Part shown: in pieces, positions 36,801 through 51,800 of the stretch
Layout: every line of letters starts with the position of its first letter
Position numbering within the stretch: the first letter of the stretch is position 1
Assembly: GCF_032854445.1 (NCBI RefSeq)
Contig: NC_088303.1
Span: 11,353,501 to 11,417,500, forward strand
Reading direction: 5' to 3'
Length of the DNA stretch: 64,000 nucleotides
Origin: Liolophura sinensis
Taxonomy: Eukaryota; Mollusca; Polyplacophora; Chitonida; Chitonidae
Translations under genes and position numbers: made by a program
Notes under the pieces: model-generated
The model's database searches: none
Seen by the model: the letters and a program-made list of their open reading frames with translations, nothing else
What the model was told of the DNA's origin: nothing

Positions 36801-39800
36801 ATCCGTTTTCTTAGTAGTTTATTTGCCAGCTATTAAAGGTGTCACTCTCTCTGCAGATTGCAGACTTTTTACCACCAAGGGCATATTTGAATCTGTCTTC
36901 TATTGATAAGAATCTGATATTACATGTACATCAGCAAACAAGTTTTTTTAAAATACTTGATGAATTAAGGGCCAAACTTTACCAGTGTGGTACTAGTGCA
37001 GTACTCCTACATGTAACTTGTACAGCTTAAGACTGTCAGGCAAAAAACTACATGTACAATTATCCTTTGTACAAAAATGGCTTTGTGGACAGGCAAGATA
37101 TACTGTGGATGACAAGATATAAAATATTGCAAAAGATGTTAAATGGATACATGAAGCATACATGCAGATGTAACTGTGAAAGTGTGATGATTCTTTTATA
37201 AAATCTTCACTATTTTATTGACCTGTAAGAATTTACATTGCCCATTTATGCAATTATTTTTCAGAAGTGATGTGAGAGGCAATTTGGGGTCATTATAGCT
37301 ACAGGCAGGTGTGGCTCCTGTACATATAGACACTCCATTACTTATTTTGGACAAAGTTTATATTATCTAAATGTATACAACTTGGGCACTTCAGCTATTT
37401 AGTTGAGAACTGATGAATTCAGCCTTACATTTAAACTCATTGTAATTTACACTCTAATGTCTAAAATCTCATTTCTACCATACATCTTAGGGTAGGTCAC
37501 AAATAAAATATGAAATAAAGAAACAAATCACATTTCATGACTCTTTTAAAGTAAAATCCTGTGTATAGCTACTGTAATTCTTCAGCCTATTTCCATGATT
37601 GAAAGGTGTTTATTCAAGCATATTCTGAAGGCATTATTCCGTGTTGACTGTTGACAAAAAAATTGTTTGACATGTTTGAAGGAGTGCTATAAAATCTGTT
37701 CTCCAACAATAAATCTATACAGTAATATCATTCATATATGAGGGACAATAATATTTTAGTGCGGCGACAATCATGAGGTTGCATGTACTTTTACCTTTCT
37801 GAAACTCTCCTTGTACTATCAATGACTTATCCACATGTTCATATATCAAACTGAGAGTAATGATTCATTTGACATTTACAGGCTACATAGAGTATATTCC
37901 AATAATATGTAACTTTTTCATGTTTGTTTGTAATTGCTAGCTGTATGCATACACCTACAGTGTATAGACAGTTATGTAGTTGAGTTTAATTAGGACAGTT
38001 AGTCGTAAACACAATATTACCCTGCAGACCAGAGACAAATTTCTTGCCCTGGCTGATGACTGCAACTGTCTCCTGCTGTGTACAGTAACATGTATGTGAT
38101 GCAGGTAACAAGAGTTAGAAATGTTGATGTGAAAGAATCAAAGTGTAATTGTACAGTAGGTGTATGTAATCTACACTGGTAAACTTGTGCGATGGCAGAA
38201 AAATGTAGGAAGGTTGATAACTCATGGTCTTGCCATGGATATTTGAATATAAACATACAACCGTTCATGACAACCGTTGTCAAAGAATGTAATATCAACA
38301 GTGTAATCTTGCTGATTGTGTACCTCATCCCATCCCACCCCAACGTCCCTCTCCTTCATGCTGTCATCAACGCATTACTAGTCAAAAACCACATAATATA
38401 TGTACATGTACATGTAGCTGAGTAAATCAGTCAATTTTCTTTTCTTTTCTTTTCTTTTTTTTTTGTTTTGTGTGGGGGGTATGGTTGCAAAAATGAGGCT
38501 GAAGCGAGGGCAAATGGAGGAAAAGTTGTATAATTACTCTCATTTCAGAATGACACAGATGGCACGGAATATCAGCTGTATGTTAGCCTGTATGATGTGG
38601 CTTACAAGCAGTTCTTTGGTCGGCAGTGGGTGGGCCCCCTCATGGCATCTCGCTCCTCTGTGGGACAAAAACCCAGGCTGCAGTATAACCAGGTACTGTA
38701 CATAGTGTACCTTACTCCTTGCTTTACATGTATTCAGACACCTACATGTACATTTATTATCAGAATCCACATTGTACATGGAATATTGCTTGTGACATTG
38801 GAAGACTATCATGTGTATGTCACATCATGTGTAGGAACCTGCAGATGGTCGTGGGTTTCCCCTAGGCACTACACGGTTTCCTCCCATCATAATGCTGGCT
38901 GCTGTTGTATTGTATAAGTAAAATATTCTTGAATACAGTGTAAAACGCCAATCAACAATGCCAAGCAAGCCAGTGCGGTGCAATAACTCAGAAGCCTCTC
39001 ACCAATGCGGTCGCTGTGAGTTCAGGTCAAGGATGCGAGAGTCACACTGACTGTTCTCAGCCTGCATATGTGGTAAGGTCTGTCAGCAACCTGCGGATTG
39101 TGGTGGGCTTCCCTCACCACTACAGGGTTTCCTCCCATTATAATGCTAACTGCCGTCATTTAAGTGAAATATTTATTTGGGTAATTCTACTATTTTTTAG
39201 TTTATTATTACCTGCACTATGTTTTTTGACTTTTCCACATTTTCCCTTCTTATTATTTGCACATACATGTTCTGTTGGTTGATCTGTAACATCCTGAACA
39301 GGAACACCCCTAAAAATATATTTATAGGTTATTTACAAAATTTTGGCATAAAATAATATGTCACATTAAAACAGCTGAAGGAAAGTTGGCTTTAATGCAC
39401 ATTCTTCACATTTTGTTTTCGTCAGCCTATTTGCCTTGTGTCTATTTTTCAGAACATTTACTTCCACACTGGTATCCATGACATGCACCTTGTCCTAGTG
39501 GTGGAGCTGGTCGCTGTGAATGTCGGAGAGAAGGACCGGAAGAAGAGTGTGTCCTGTGGGTGGGGAATTCTACGGGTCTTCAAGTATGAGGGGGAGATGC
39601 CGGACACTTCTCAGCCAGGCTCACCACCGATACACAAGTAAGTCGCCTCCCATACTCAAGTAGCAGGCTCACTGTCCATACACATGTAAGTAACAGGCTC
39701 ACCATCCGTACACAAGCAACAGACTCACCACAGATACCCAAGTAACAGGTTCACTTTCCATACACATCTAAGCAACAGGCTCACCATCCGTACACAAGTA

Positions 39801-42800
39801 ACAGACTCACCACACATACCCAAGTAACATACACATCTAAGTAACAGGCTCTCTGTCCATACACATCTAAGTAACAGACTCACCACACATACCCAAGTAA
39901 CAGGTTCACTTTCCATACACATCTAAGTAACAGGCTCACCATCCGTACACAAGCAACAGACTCACCACCCATACCCAAGTAAGAAGTTCACTGTCCATAC
40001 ACATGTAAGTAACAGGCTCACCATCCGTACACAAGCAACAGACTCACCACAGATACCCAAGTAACAGGTTCACTTTCCATACACATCTAAGTAACAAGCT
40101 CACCATCCATACACAAGTAACAGACTCACCACACGTACCCAAGTAACAGGTTCACTTTCCATACACATCTAAGTAACAAGCTCACCATCCATACACAAGC
40201 AACAGACTCACCACAGATACCCAAGTAACAGGTTCACTTTCCATACACATCTAAGTAACAGACTCACTGTCCATACACATCTAAGTAACAGGCTCACCAT
40301 CCGTACACAAGCAACAGACTCACCACCCATACCCAAGTAACAAGCTCCCTGTCCATAGACATGTAAATAACAGCCTCACCATCCATACACAAGTAACAGA
40401 CTCTCCACTTGTACACAAGTAACAGGTTCACCACCCTACACATGGAACAGACTCACCACAGATACCCAAGTAACAGGTTCACGTACACAAGCAACAGACT
40501 CACCACAGATACCCAAGTAACAAGCTCCCTGTCCATACACATCTAAGTAACAGGCTCACCATCCATACACAAGTAACAGACTCATCACCCATACCCAAGT
40601 AACAGGCTCACTGTCCATAGACATGTAAATAATAGCCTCACCATCCGTACACAAGTAATAGACTCTCCACTTGTACACAAGTAACAGGTTCACCACCCTA
40701 CACATGGAACAGACTCGCTACCCATACACATGTTAGTAATTAGTTCACCACCCATACTCAAGTAACAGACTCACTGTCCATACACATGTAAGTAACAGGC
40801 TCACCATCCGTACACAAGTAACAGGCTCATCACCCATACCCAAGTAACAGTCCCATTGTCCATACACAACTAAGTAACAAGCTCACCATCCATACACAAG
40901 TAACAGACTGACCACCCATACCCAAGTAACAGGCTCAATATCCATACATATGTAAGTAACAGGCTCACCATCCATACACAAATAACTCACTCATCACCAT
41001 ACACGCATAACAGGCTTACTACCCATACACGTGTTAGTAATTAGTTCATCACCCAAGCTCAAGTAACAGACTCACTGTCCATACACATGTAAGTAACAGG
41101 CTCACCATCCGTACACAAGTAACTCACTCATCACCATACACGCGTAACAGGCTTACTACCCATACACGTGTTAGTAATTAGTTCATCACCCAAGCTCAAG
41201 TAACAGACTCACTGTCCATACACATGTAAGTAACAGGCTCACCATCCGTACACAAGTAACTCACTCATCACCATACACGCGTAACAGGCTTACTACCCAT
41301 ACACGTGTTAGTAATTAGTTCATCACCCAAGCTCAAGTAACAGACTCACTGTCCATACACATGTAAGTAACAGGCTCATCATCCGTACACAAGTAACTCA
41401 CTCATCACCATACATGCCTAACAGGCTTACTACCCATACACGTGTTAGTAATTAGTTCATCACCCAAGCTCAAGTAACAGGCTCACTGTCCATACATTTG
41501 TAAGTAAGAGGCTCACTGTCCATACATTTGTAACAAGCTCTCCATCCATAGTTGTGCTGGTATAAATTGAGAGTATTAAATTAAGAGACCTTTAACCTGT
41601 TGTCACTTTTTGGAGTGTCATATTTGATTGTCAAAGAATTACAGGTTATGAACATACATGTATTATGCCTCAGTGATATGAAGTCTTCTCATTTGTTTTG
41701 GAAGGATGGAACTCTATCATGGGTCACCGAGAGCTCTCTATTTCTTGGACGACCACATTGAAGGTTAGCAATAGCTTTGTTATCAAATGTGAACATAGTG
41801 TCGTGTTGACAGCTGTGTCATAATTCATAATAAACAGCTCATTGTACCTGTAATACAAAAGCCAAATAACTTCTGTCTCTGTTGGTGAAGTTTTCCTAAG
41901 TGGCTCTTGTCCAATAAGTTTGCATGCACGAATATAAATCTTTCTGGTTTGTCTGGGAATTGATGTGAGACGATTTATTATTACTCTTCAGTGTAGTCTA
42001 CCTGTCAGCCTAATATGCATTATAATATGCAAACATTTCTTGAGTATGGTTTTAAAAACTTAAAAAAAAAATACTAAACAGATTGCTTTGCCTACTGTTT
42101 GCCAAAATCAGTTTTTTTTTTGTTCTTTTTTTTTTTCATTTTTTGAATTGTTGTGAATTGTTTGTTCCTTACCATGCAGGTCTAAAATGAAATGTCTTTA
42201 GGTGTGTGCATGGCCTGGAAGTAAAGAACACATGATTGACAGATTGGTATGCATAATGTTAAATTAGCTCGAAGTAGAAACCTGGGTTTGAATGTTAAAT
42301 ATACATGAAGTTACAGGTATGAAAACAATGTGTTATTATGTTGTCACAGGTAGTCAGTTTCTGAAACCATCTGGCTGTCAAATGACCTACTCGATCCAGA
42401 CTCACAGGGCCTTGCTGAAGGCTATCCATCTGATGCCAGAAAACATCATACTGGGCAGTGACGACATAGTCCCAGGTCTACTGTCTACACAGGACCCAAA
42501 CAATACAGGTAATGACATAGTCCCAAGTCTGCTGTGTGCACAACAAAACCCCAACAAGTGTAGGTAATAACATAGTCCCAGGTCTGCTTTCTACACAGGA
42601 CCCAAACAATACAGGTAATGACATAGTCCCAAGTCTGCTGTGTGCACAACAAAACCCCAACAGGTGCAGGTAATAACATAGTCCCAGGTCTACTGTCTAC
42701 ACAGGACCCAAACAATACAGGTAATGACATAGTCCCAAGTCTGCTGTGTGCACAACAAAACCCCAACAAGTGTAGGTAATAACATAGTCCCAGGTCTGCT

Positions 42801-45800
42801 TTCTACACAGGACTCAAACAATAAAGGTAATGACATAGTCCCATGTCTGCTGTGTGCACAACAAAACCCCAAGTACAGGTAATAACATAGTCCCAGACCT
42901 GTTCTTTACACAGGAGCCAAACAATTCAGGTAATGACATAGTCCCAAGTTTGTTGTCTGCACAAAAGGACCCATCAGTACAGGTAATGACAGAGCCCTTA
43001 GGTCTGCTGTCTGCATAACATGGCCCCAACAGTACAGGTAGTGACATTGCCCAGGTCTGCTATCTGCATAACCTGATGCTAACAGTACAGGTAATGACAG
43101 AGCCCTTAGGTCTGCTTTCTGCACAACAGGACCCCAGCAGTACAGGTAATGACAGAGCCCTAGGTCTGCTGTCTGCCTAACATGGCCCCGACAGTACAGG
43201 TAATGACGTAGTCCCAGGTCTGCTGTCGGCATAACCCGACGCCAACAGTACAGGTACTGACATAGCCCAAGGTCCGCTGTAGAGCTGCCCTAGATCTCCT
43301 GTCTGCATAACATGGCCCAAACAGTACAGGTAATGGCATAGTGTCATGTCTGCTGTCTGCATAACCTGACCCCAACAGACCAGGGAATGACATAGTGTCA
43401 TGTCTGCTGTTTGAGTATTGGGACTCTAACAGTGCAGGTGATTATGCGACATGTTGATTGAGGCAATGATGCCGTTTGAGAACAACAACTATAATAGTTA
43501 AGACCTCCATTGCAGATGTAATGATGCTATGTCAAGACAAGCCTTGTATGATGTCTGTCAAGTTTAATTTGATTTGAGCATATCTCAGTTGAAAACCTCC
43601 ATACCTGACCAGGTAAGTGACAAGCCTATACAAAACCACCACACCTGGCCAGGTAAGGTGAAAAGCTTATACAACACCACAACAACCCTGACCAGGTAAG
43701 GATAAACATATACAAATCCACCACACCTGATCAGGTAAGTTGACAGGCTTATACAACACCACAACAACCCTGACCAGGTAAGGATAAACATATACAAAAC
43801 CACCACACCTGACCAGGTAAGGTGACAAGCTTATACAACACCACAACAACCCTGACCAGGTAAAGATAAACATATACAAAACCACCACACCTGACCAGGA
43901 AAGGACGAGGTTATTCAAAACCACCACCCCTGACCAGGTAAGGACAAGCTTATACAACACCATTTACCCCTGACCAGGTAAGGATAAACATATACAAAAC
44001 CACCACACCTGACCAGGTAAGGACGAGCTTATTCAAAACCACGACACCTGACCAGGTAAGGACAAGCTTATACAACACCATTTACCCCTGACCAGGTAAG
44101 GATAAACATATACAAAACCACCACACCTGGCCAGGTAAGGATAAACATATACAAAACCACCACACCTGACCAGGTAAGGTGACAAGCTTATACAACACCA
44201 CAACAACCCTGACCAGGTAAAGATAAACATATACAAAACCACCACACCTGACCAGGAAAGGACGAGCTTATTCAAAACCACCACCCCTGACCAGGTAAGG
44301 ACGAGCTTATACAACACCATTTACCCCTGACCAGGTAAGGATAAACATATACAAAACCACCACACCTGACCAGGAAAGGACGAGCTTATTCAAAACCACC
44401 ACACCTGACCAGGTTAGGTGACAAGCTTATACAAAACCGTTTACCCCTGACCAGGTAAGAATGAACTTATGTAAAACCACCACCCCTGACCAGGAAAAGA
44501 CAAGCTTATACAAAGCCATTCACCCCTGACCAGGTAAGGATAAACATATACAGAACCACCACACCTGACCAGGAAAGGACGAGCTTATTCAAAACCACCA
44601 CCGCTCACCAGGTAAGGATAAACATATACAAAACCATTCACCCCTGACCAGGTAAGGATAAACTTATATAAAACCACCACCCCTGACCAGGTAAGGACGA
44701 GCTTATTCAAAACCAATCCCTGACCATTTAAGTGACAAGTGTACACAAAAACCTCCACATTTGGAGAAATACATTGACTATTTCTTTTTCATGTGTAATT
44801 TCTTGTATTTCTTTCAGACATATTGAAGAAGCCAAGAATTCTGAAGACATTTTCCTGTCATCTGGACCGCCTGAGCATCACATTGCCACCAAACATTGAC
44901 AAGTTTGAGGAGGAATTGTGCCAGTACCTGACAGAGGACAAGAATAACCGTGAGCGCCATTCAGCAGACGGCAGCTCCGTCTCCATACTGGAACGTAGAA
45001 TAAACGTAAGTTCTCAGACAACGGAGAAGGAAATATGCAAGAAATCATTCTCATGCAGTTCCTACTCAGATGTGAACTCCTCATTAAATACAGGTAACAT
45101 CGGCAGGTAACATGATTATTCTCACAGGTTTCTTAGAATATCGATGGGTCAAAAAATATGGTAGGATGACCTGTAGAAGGCTGGGACAGTGGAGAGGCAG
45201 CAGATAATATGATCCTCTGAGGTGGCACTAGAAGGAAGTACATGTATTACCTCGAGCCTAAGTTACATCAGAAATAACATGTTGCAAAATGTCAGTTTTG
45301 TTACAATGTATAAGTTTCTAATGTAATGCCATACTATCTTTCATGTGACATCATTATGTTGAGCTGGGAAAGGAATGTTTGATATCAGTAAAAATGGCAC
45401 GAAAAAGGCCTGCTGTCACAATTCCTGTTGGATAATTCCTGGATATTATTGCAAAACTTTCTTATTTACAATGGATACAAATGAAATCAGAGACAAAACA
45501 TTCCAAAAAAGTGAAAGTAGTTTTCTGTTTGTGATGTTGTATCAAATGTTCTGAACTACATTCAAATTATCAAATCAACTTTCTGTTTGCCTTTTTTAGC
45601 ATGTCCGTAGGAATGTTGTGAACATGAAAGTGGCCCAGCTTCTTGAAATAGGGTTTTCAGATAAAATTTTTGAGAAAGTCAGTGTTGTGCAAAGATACAT
45701 GCCTATGTGATGTAGCCGGTGTAGTAAAAATGAGTTCAGCGGTATGAATCTAGATAAAAATAGTGTCATTTTAATGAGGAATTTCAAATTTTGGTTTAGA

Positions 45801-48800
45801 ACTTGTTTAGTGTGTACTGTGCTGGTATTTCATTGATTAAATGGGTTAAATGTTTTCAGTAATTGCCATACATAAACATACGTGTGTACATTTAGTTGTG
45901 AGGCTTGAGAAAGTATGTTGTTCTAATCAGGTGGGCGTTCACAATGGCTGGGGGTATGTAGACAAGCCACAGACCATCCACCTAGTGACAGAGACCTCTG
46001 GAGGCGGCGTAAGGAAAATCGGCATGAGCCCAACCATGAGAAGATCTGCTAAGCTTACCCACCAAAGGACACCATCTGGAAGTTCACTGTAAGGGGCTTA
46101 CTTATTTTGTCTGATATTATATTTTCAATACAAACCTGGATGAATTGGAATTAATGATTTTGAAACTTTCATATTCTTTCCTTAGACCCAAACTGTTCTG
46201 TTCACATTTGTAGACCAGAAAAGTTTTTTTACAGGGATATAAAATTGATGCTGACAGGGGAGATTGAAGAACCAGGTTTAAAGGGCTAAGAATTTGACAT
46301 TTGTCTTTAACCATGGTAAAAGAAATAAATTTTCAGTGATTTAAAATCAGCTTAGCTTAGGCTTTCATATCTCACCCAATATTATCCGATTAGTGATTTT
46401 AAAATTTCTTTTTTTCTCTTAAAATAACCTGTATTATACTTACATGTACACCTTTTATTTTATAGAAGGATTATGCTAATGTAGTATAATTCATTCTTGT
46501 TTGTCAGTACATTATACAGTACAAAACAGTAACATGTAAACCAGTGATATGTATATATACAGCACATTGGATATTTGTGAAACCTCTGTCATTTGTTACC
46601 TTTGGGACCATTTTACCAGTAAACAGCTTCACCTTAGTTTTGTGGCTTCTACCAAATGTGCTTAGCATTACCACCGTGAACAGTTAAAAGATGAGTGCCT
46701 TGCTTATCCATCATCAACATCCTAGACTGCCAACACATTATCCGTACTGGCAATAAGCACTTGATGCCTCAGGTTGATTGTTGAACTCCAACTCTTATTT
46801 AATCTGCTGAGGCAACATGCTGTATTTCATTTAAAATATTGCATTTGAAAATGCACTTTCAGATGCTTTTGGAGCTTTAATATGAAATTATTGATGCCGG
46901 CACTCAAGTTTTTCTGATAAAAAAGTCAATCAAACTTCAGAAAACATACTTAAATGATCCTTTAACTTGGATGAATCAATGAAAATCAAGCAAAATGTGT
47001 CACTTGAAAAATTCTAAATCTGTAATGAAATACATTGTTGATTATCCCTGTGTCAGCAGATCTGTCCGGTAACTGAACAGCTGCCAAGGTAGCCTCTCTT
47101 GAATACCTAACCTAACTGTTGTCTTAGTACATGTATGTATTCTTCCATGTTCAAGTCCATTATCTCTTTGCTTCAGTGCCAGCTCCTCCTCCACGGTAAC
47201 CCACCTGACCAGTCGGAACAGCATACAGCTCAATGACCTCGTGGAGGATCCCATGTTCTCTATTGTCTTCACTCTGGAGTATGTGATGGGGTACCCCTAC
47301 AGAAGGAGGACAGGAAGGTCAGTACATACTTGATCTCAAACAGACCTTGCATCACTAGAATGAATAAAATGACAAATTCTAGCAAGGATTATTATTAATC
47401 TGTCAAAATTCTGATCCCGTTTTAATACGTGTACTGTTTGTCACATTCTGAATCTGTAGAATAAACTCCCAGCCATTAGAGATGTCACACCGTTAGACAA
47501 TCATGGAGCTGTCAAACCTTGCCTCACCATGTCATTACAGAAATAAGGGAGGGAGCTGTCTTTTTATCTCCCAAAATACAGGAGAAAGAATTTGATTCGG
47601 CTAACATGCTGTCTTTCTCCCTGGTCGTATGTGGGAAGATCTGCACTTTGTGATTGGCTTTGTGTTTCTCCCACCATAATGTTGTCCCGTCATATAAGTG
47701 AAATAATCTTCAGTACGCTGTAAAGGACCAGTCTAATAAATAAATTCTCTAGATCTGGTTTGTGAGGAGACATGTAGGAAGCAGCAGCATATTACACTAG
47801 GTCAGATTTGGTGAGATTGGGATAATAATGTAACTGTCTGTACAAATGATCAAGAAACCTCTTGGTGAAATGAAATAATATTTTGCCTGGAAATACTATT
47901 GAAAGAGTGCTGCGATTGTGGTAGAGTTGGGGATCTTTACCCAAGGGTCTCATACCGTTTTCTATGGTACTTTTGGAATGCATGAATGATCAGTAATAAT
48001 ACTCATCTTCATGCTTGAAAGCTGAATACATTAACAGACATTAACACAGAGTTGAGAAACAGACTAGTACAAACGTCTTGTCTTGAAAAACAGGTAACAT
48101 TGTGTGTGTACGGTTATTTATTATTTTTTTGTTTCATATACTTTTTGTGCCCAGCAGATGGCTTTGAACATGGCTCGCACCCTTTCCCGTAACGTGACAA
48201 TACGCTGGGCAGCCTGGAACCCCTTCCTGGACTTCACCAGCCCAGATGTCAATATCAGTCTGGTTGGGGGCCCAGGCGTGATGCCTGATGACACGCTGGT
48301 CTACCGTGTCCCACCTACAGACATGCAGGACAAAACATTGGCTAGAGTTGCTCCGGGAGCCATCAGTTTCTATTGGTCAGACATGAGGAAGGTACAGCCA
48401 ATCACAACACTAATCTCATATGCACGCATAGATATTTGACTTCTTTGACCTCAGATGACATCATCCTGGTGAATGTATTTCTTGTTTGTTTGAGGACAAG
48501 GTTTTACCCAGGTGGTTAATGTCACATGAGACTGATGAAATCTGGATTCCTCTTCTTACATTTGCAGAGAAAAGTGTTGATGATGCTCTCTTGCGGACTT
48601 TTGCATGAAATTGAGAACCCACTTACATTTCATCACTATGCCTGGCTGATTATGTCACATGTGAGAAAGTTGGCCAGTAACTTGTAAAGTGTTGGTTGCT
48701 TACTACAGGTGCTTCAGTTTTCTGCACTCATAAAACTGATTGCCGTCAGATAAATGAAATGTTCTTCAGTATGGCAATAAGTAACAATAAGGTAAATTAA

Positions 48801-51800
48801 GGTTGTATGTCAAATACAGCAATATTTCATCCATATCATTGTAAGGACATGTTCCGACCCAAGTGTAAGGATTAGGAATACGGAGGAAAAGCTGGAAGGA
48901 ACAGCTGTACCTGTACTTCTCTAGCCGCATGCTTGTGACAACTCCTGCTGTGAAACGTTGCCTGTGCTCATCCATGTAGATGTACACATTGACCAAATAT
49001 AGGAAGTCAGTGAGATAGCTATTCATGATCTGTCTCTGCTTTCTGTTCAGGGGGGAGAACTCCTGGGACTGCCTCATGGCTCTGCCATGTCCCACCACTT
49101 GCCATCCTTTGAGGACGTCGCTGAGCACATGATGGATGTATCTCATGGGAAGCCACCCATTCCTGTAAACAAGGGAAGGTAAGCGTGCTTCAGTTAATGT
49201 CCCTCTGAACAGTAGTCCTTGTGGATCAGAGCATGTAGACCAGAAACGTAGGCTGTAGGCCTAGGACGGAGTTTGTGCATGAGCATGTTGCTGAATTACA
49301 CAAAGCATGTTTTGCATACACAATGTAATTGTTTATAAAGAGAAATGGTAACTTTGCTTAGAAGTTTATTCATTTGTATTCATAACTTGAGAGCCGATTC
49401 TCCCAGTGTAGGTAATAACTTGAGTCGCTTTCAATTTATGACATAGAATAGGAGCCCGCTGAATTGTGACACTAGTCTGCCTCATGAAAATTACAAATTT
49501 AAACGGCATACATCTAACATGCTTAGGAATTCTTAAGAAATATTCAATATTGACCTCAGATATAGCAGTTTAAAATTTTCACAGATTTTCAAAGGTAAAA
49601 TTTTACCAGATATCAAAGTTAACAAATTCCATAATCACCATTTACCACATCAGCCCAGGAGAAAGGAAGCTACATAAATGATGTGTAATGTCTTGTTAAT
49701 GGTGGTGGCCTGTGCACGGCAGACATACATCAGTGGTCTGTACCAGTATTCCTGTGTTAACAGTGTGTGGCATGATGTCACGAGGTAATGTTCAGTGTGG
49801 TCATGGCTTTTCTTGTGGCATGTAGTTTTCTATGGAAGAAATAGAGCGTACACATCTAAATGACTGTACCTTTCAATCAAACTCATGACCAGAGATCACA
49901 TGGTTCTAAAAGGGTAAACAGCAAACTGATAATTTGCAAATGAGATACCAACAGGAAAATGAATGGATTAAATAAAAAGTCACATATCCTAATGTCAATG
50001 ATCCATTTCTAGTCCCGGAGATGGCAGCCGACGACCTTCAGTTGCCCAACATGTACCTCGCCACAGTGTGGGAGACATCAGTGTTGTTGCTTCAAACTCA
50101 GCGTAAGGCAATTGTGGTGGTGCTTTTGTAGCCTAACTCAGTTTCTTACCAACACCCTCTGAAGTTGCTCTGGAGTGTTGATATGTGTGTGGGCTTATGG
50201 TTTATTTGTTGACATATGTGTGGGTTTATGGTTTATCTGTGACGTATGTGGGTTTATAGTTTATTTAGATTATTTGTTTGATTTGATTATGTTTGCTTGT
50301 CTTGTATGATTTCCATTGTATGTTTTACCTCTTGATTTTCAAGTTACACATGTTCTCCTTCGTCGTTCTTCACATTAATACTGTATATTTACCTACATGT
50401 AATAACTGTTGTCAGAGTATTGAATGGGTTTTCGTTAACATTAATGGTTATTATATTAATGTTTGGAACAGTTTAAATCTCTGTAATCTTACAGTCACTA
50501 TCTTGTAGACAGATCTGACCCAATTTAAGACCACACTGCTTAGTGTGTGCACATGGAAACGTCATTGTGCAGTTAGTCTGTTGAGTATAGCATGCAGGAG
50601 ATTCGCCATCATCTGACAGATTTTGTTTGCTTAGTGTTAATATTTACTATAAATAAAAATGACACCCATATTAAGGTAATTGTTCAGGGTGGTATCACAG
50701 AAATTTCTTTATATGCACTATATTGAACTGAAATGTTGAAAAAATTAAAGTTTGCATAAACTTCATTACAGCACAAAAAGTGTGAATGGAAGAAATTTTC
50801 TTGTTTGCTGTTAATTACCATCTTGACCACATACATAAATGTAAAGTGTCATTTTACTTCACAGCGTGATTAAGTAACGCCCCTGTTAATCAGTGTTTTG
50901 CAGTAAGTTTATAACGCGAGGTTTATATGTAGACAGCTGTGATTAAGGGCAGACTGGTATAACACATATTGTATGAACCCTATAGTTTATGTGCTAGCCT
51001 GTCACAGGGCTATGCCTGCTGACTTGACATAAGCTTGACTGGGCGAATTGTACATACTGGATTCAAATATCTTTACAAAGGTAATATTTGATATTTGATT
51101 TGATAATATTTGAAACATTTATCAGTGTTAATTGTCATTCCTCATTTGTAACAGAAAGTACGGAATGTTTTATATTGTGAGGGCTAGCTGTTAAATTTGT
51201 CAGATTTTAATTTTTAGGCAATATGTGTGGAAAAAGACATTGCTTAAATTTCGAAATGTTATCCCAAAGAGAAGGTTTGGTTGAATACATACAATGTACT
51301 GTTGTACATACATAATCAGTGTAGTCATAACACTCGTGTGTATGTATGTATTTACATTACATATGTTTTATTTTAGTATTTCTTTTGTGTCTCAGCAATT
51401 TTGACTGGTTATTTTATTTAGTATTAAGACATATTTGCACTAATCATGTTGCAGGGCAATGTTGTCCCCACGAGCAAAGACTTCAGGGAGCCAGCAGGAG
51501 CTGATATTACCCCAGGCGGCAAGCATGGCGTATGGACAGCATGGTTTGACACCCAGAGCCATGAGCCACCAACATATGATGCCAGCCATGTCTCACCATG
51601 CCATGAGCTACCACCATATGGGCTACCCAGTAGCATACCAGTCAGTGCCGTACCCTGTGGAGATTGGACACCTTCATGAGGTAAAGACATTGTGGGTTTA
51701 TGTGTACAGGTAAATAAGTGTTACGTACAGTTTATAAACTACATGCAATTTGTGTCAGGTATGTTTGCCATAGGCAGAGAATATGTATATATGTACATAT

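Noticed and set aside
36856-37030. Possible NPHP4 exon after TCTCTCTGCAG ([13 protein letters not shown])
   Set aside because: The acceptor is good but no donor in the right place keeps phase, and the peptide has no counterpart in NPHP4.
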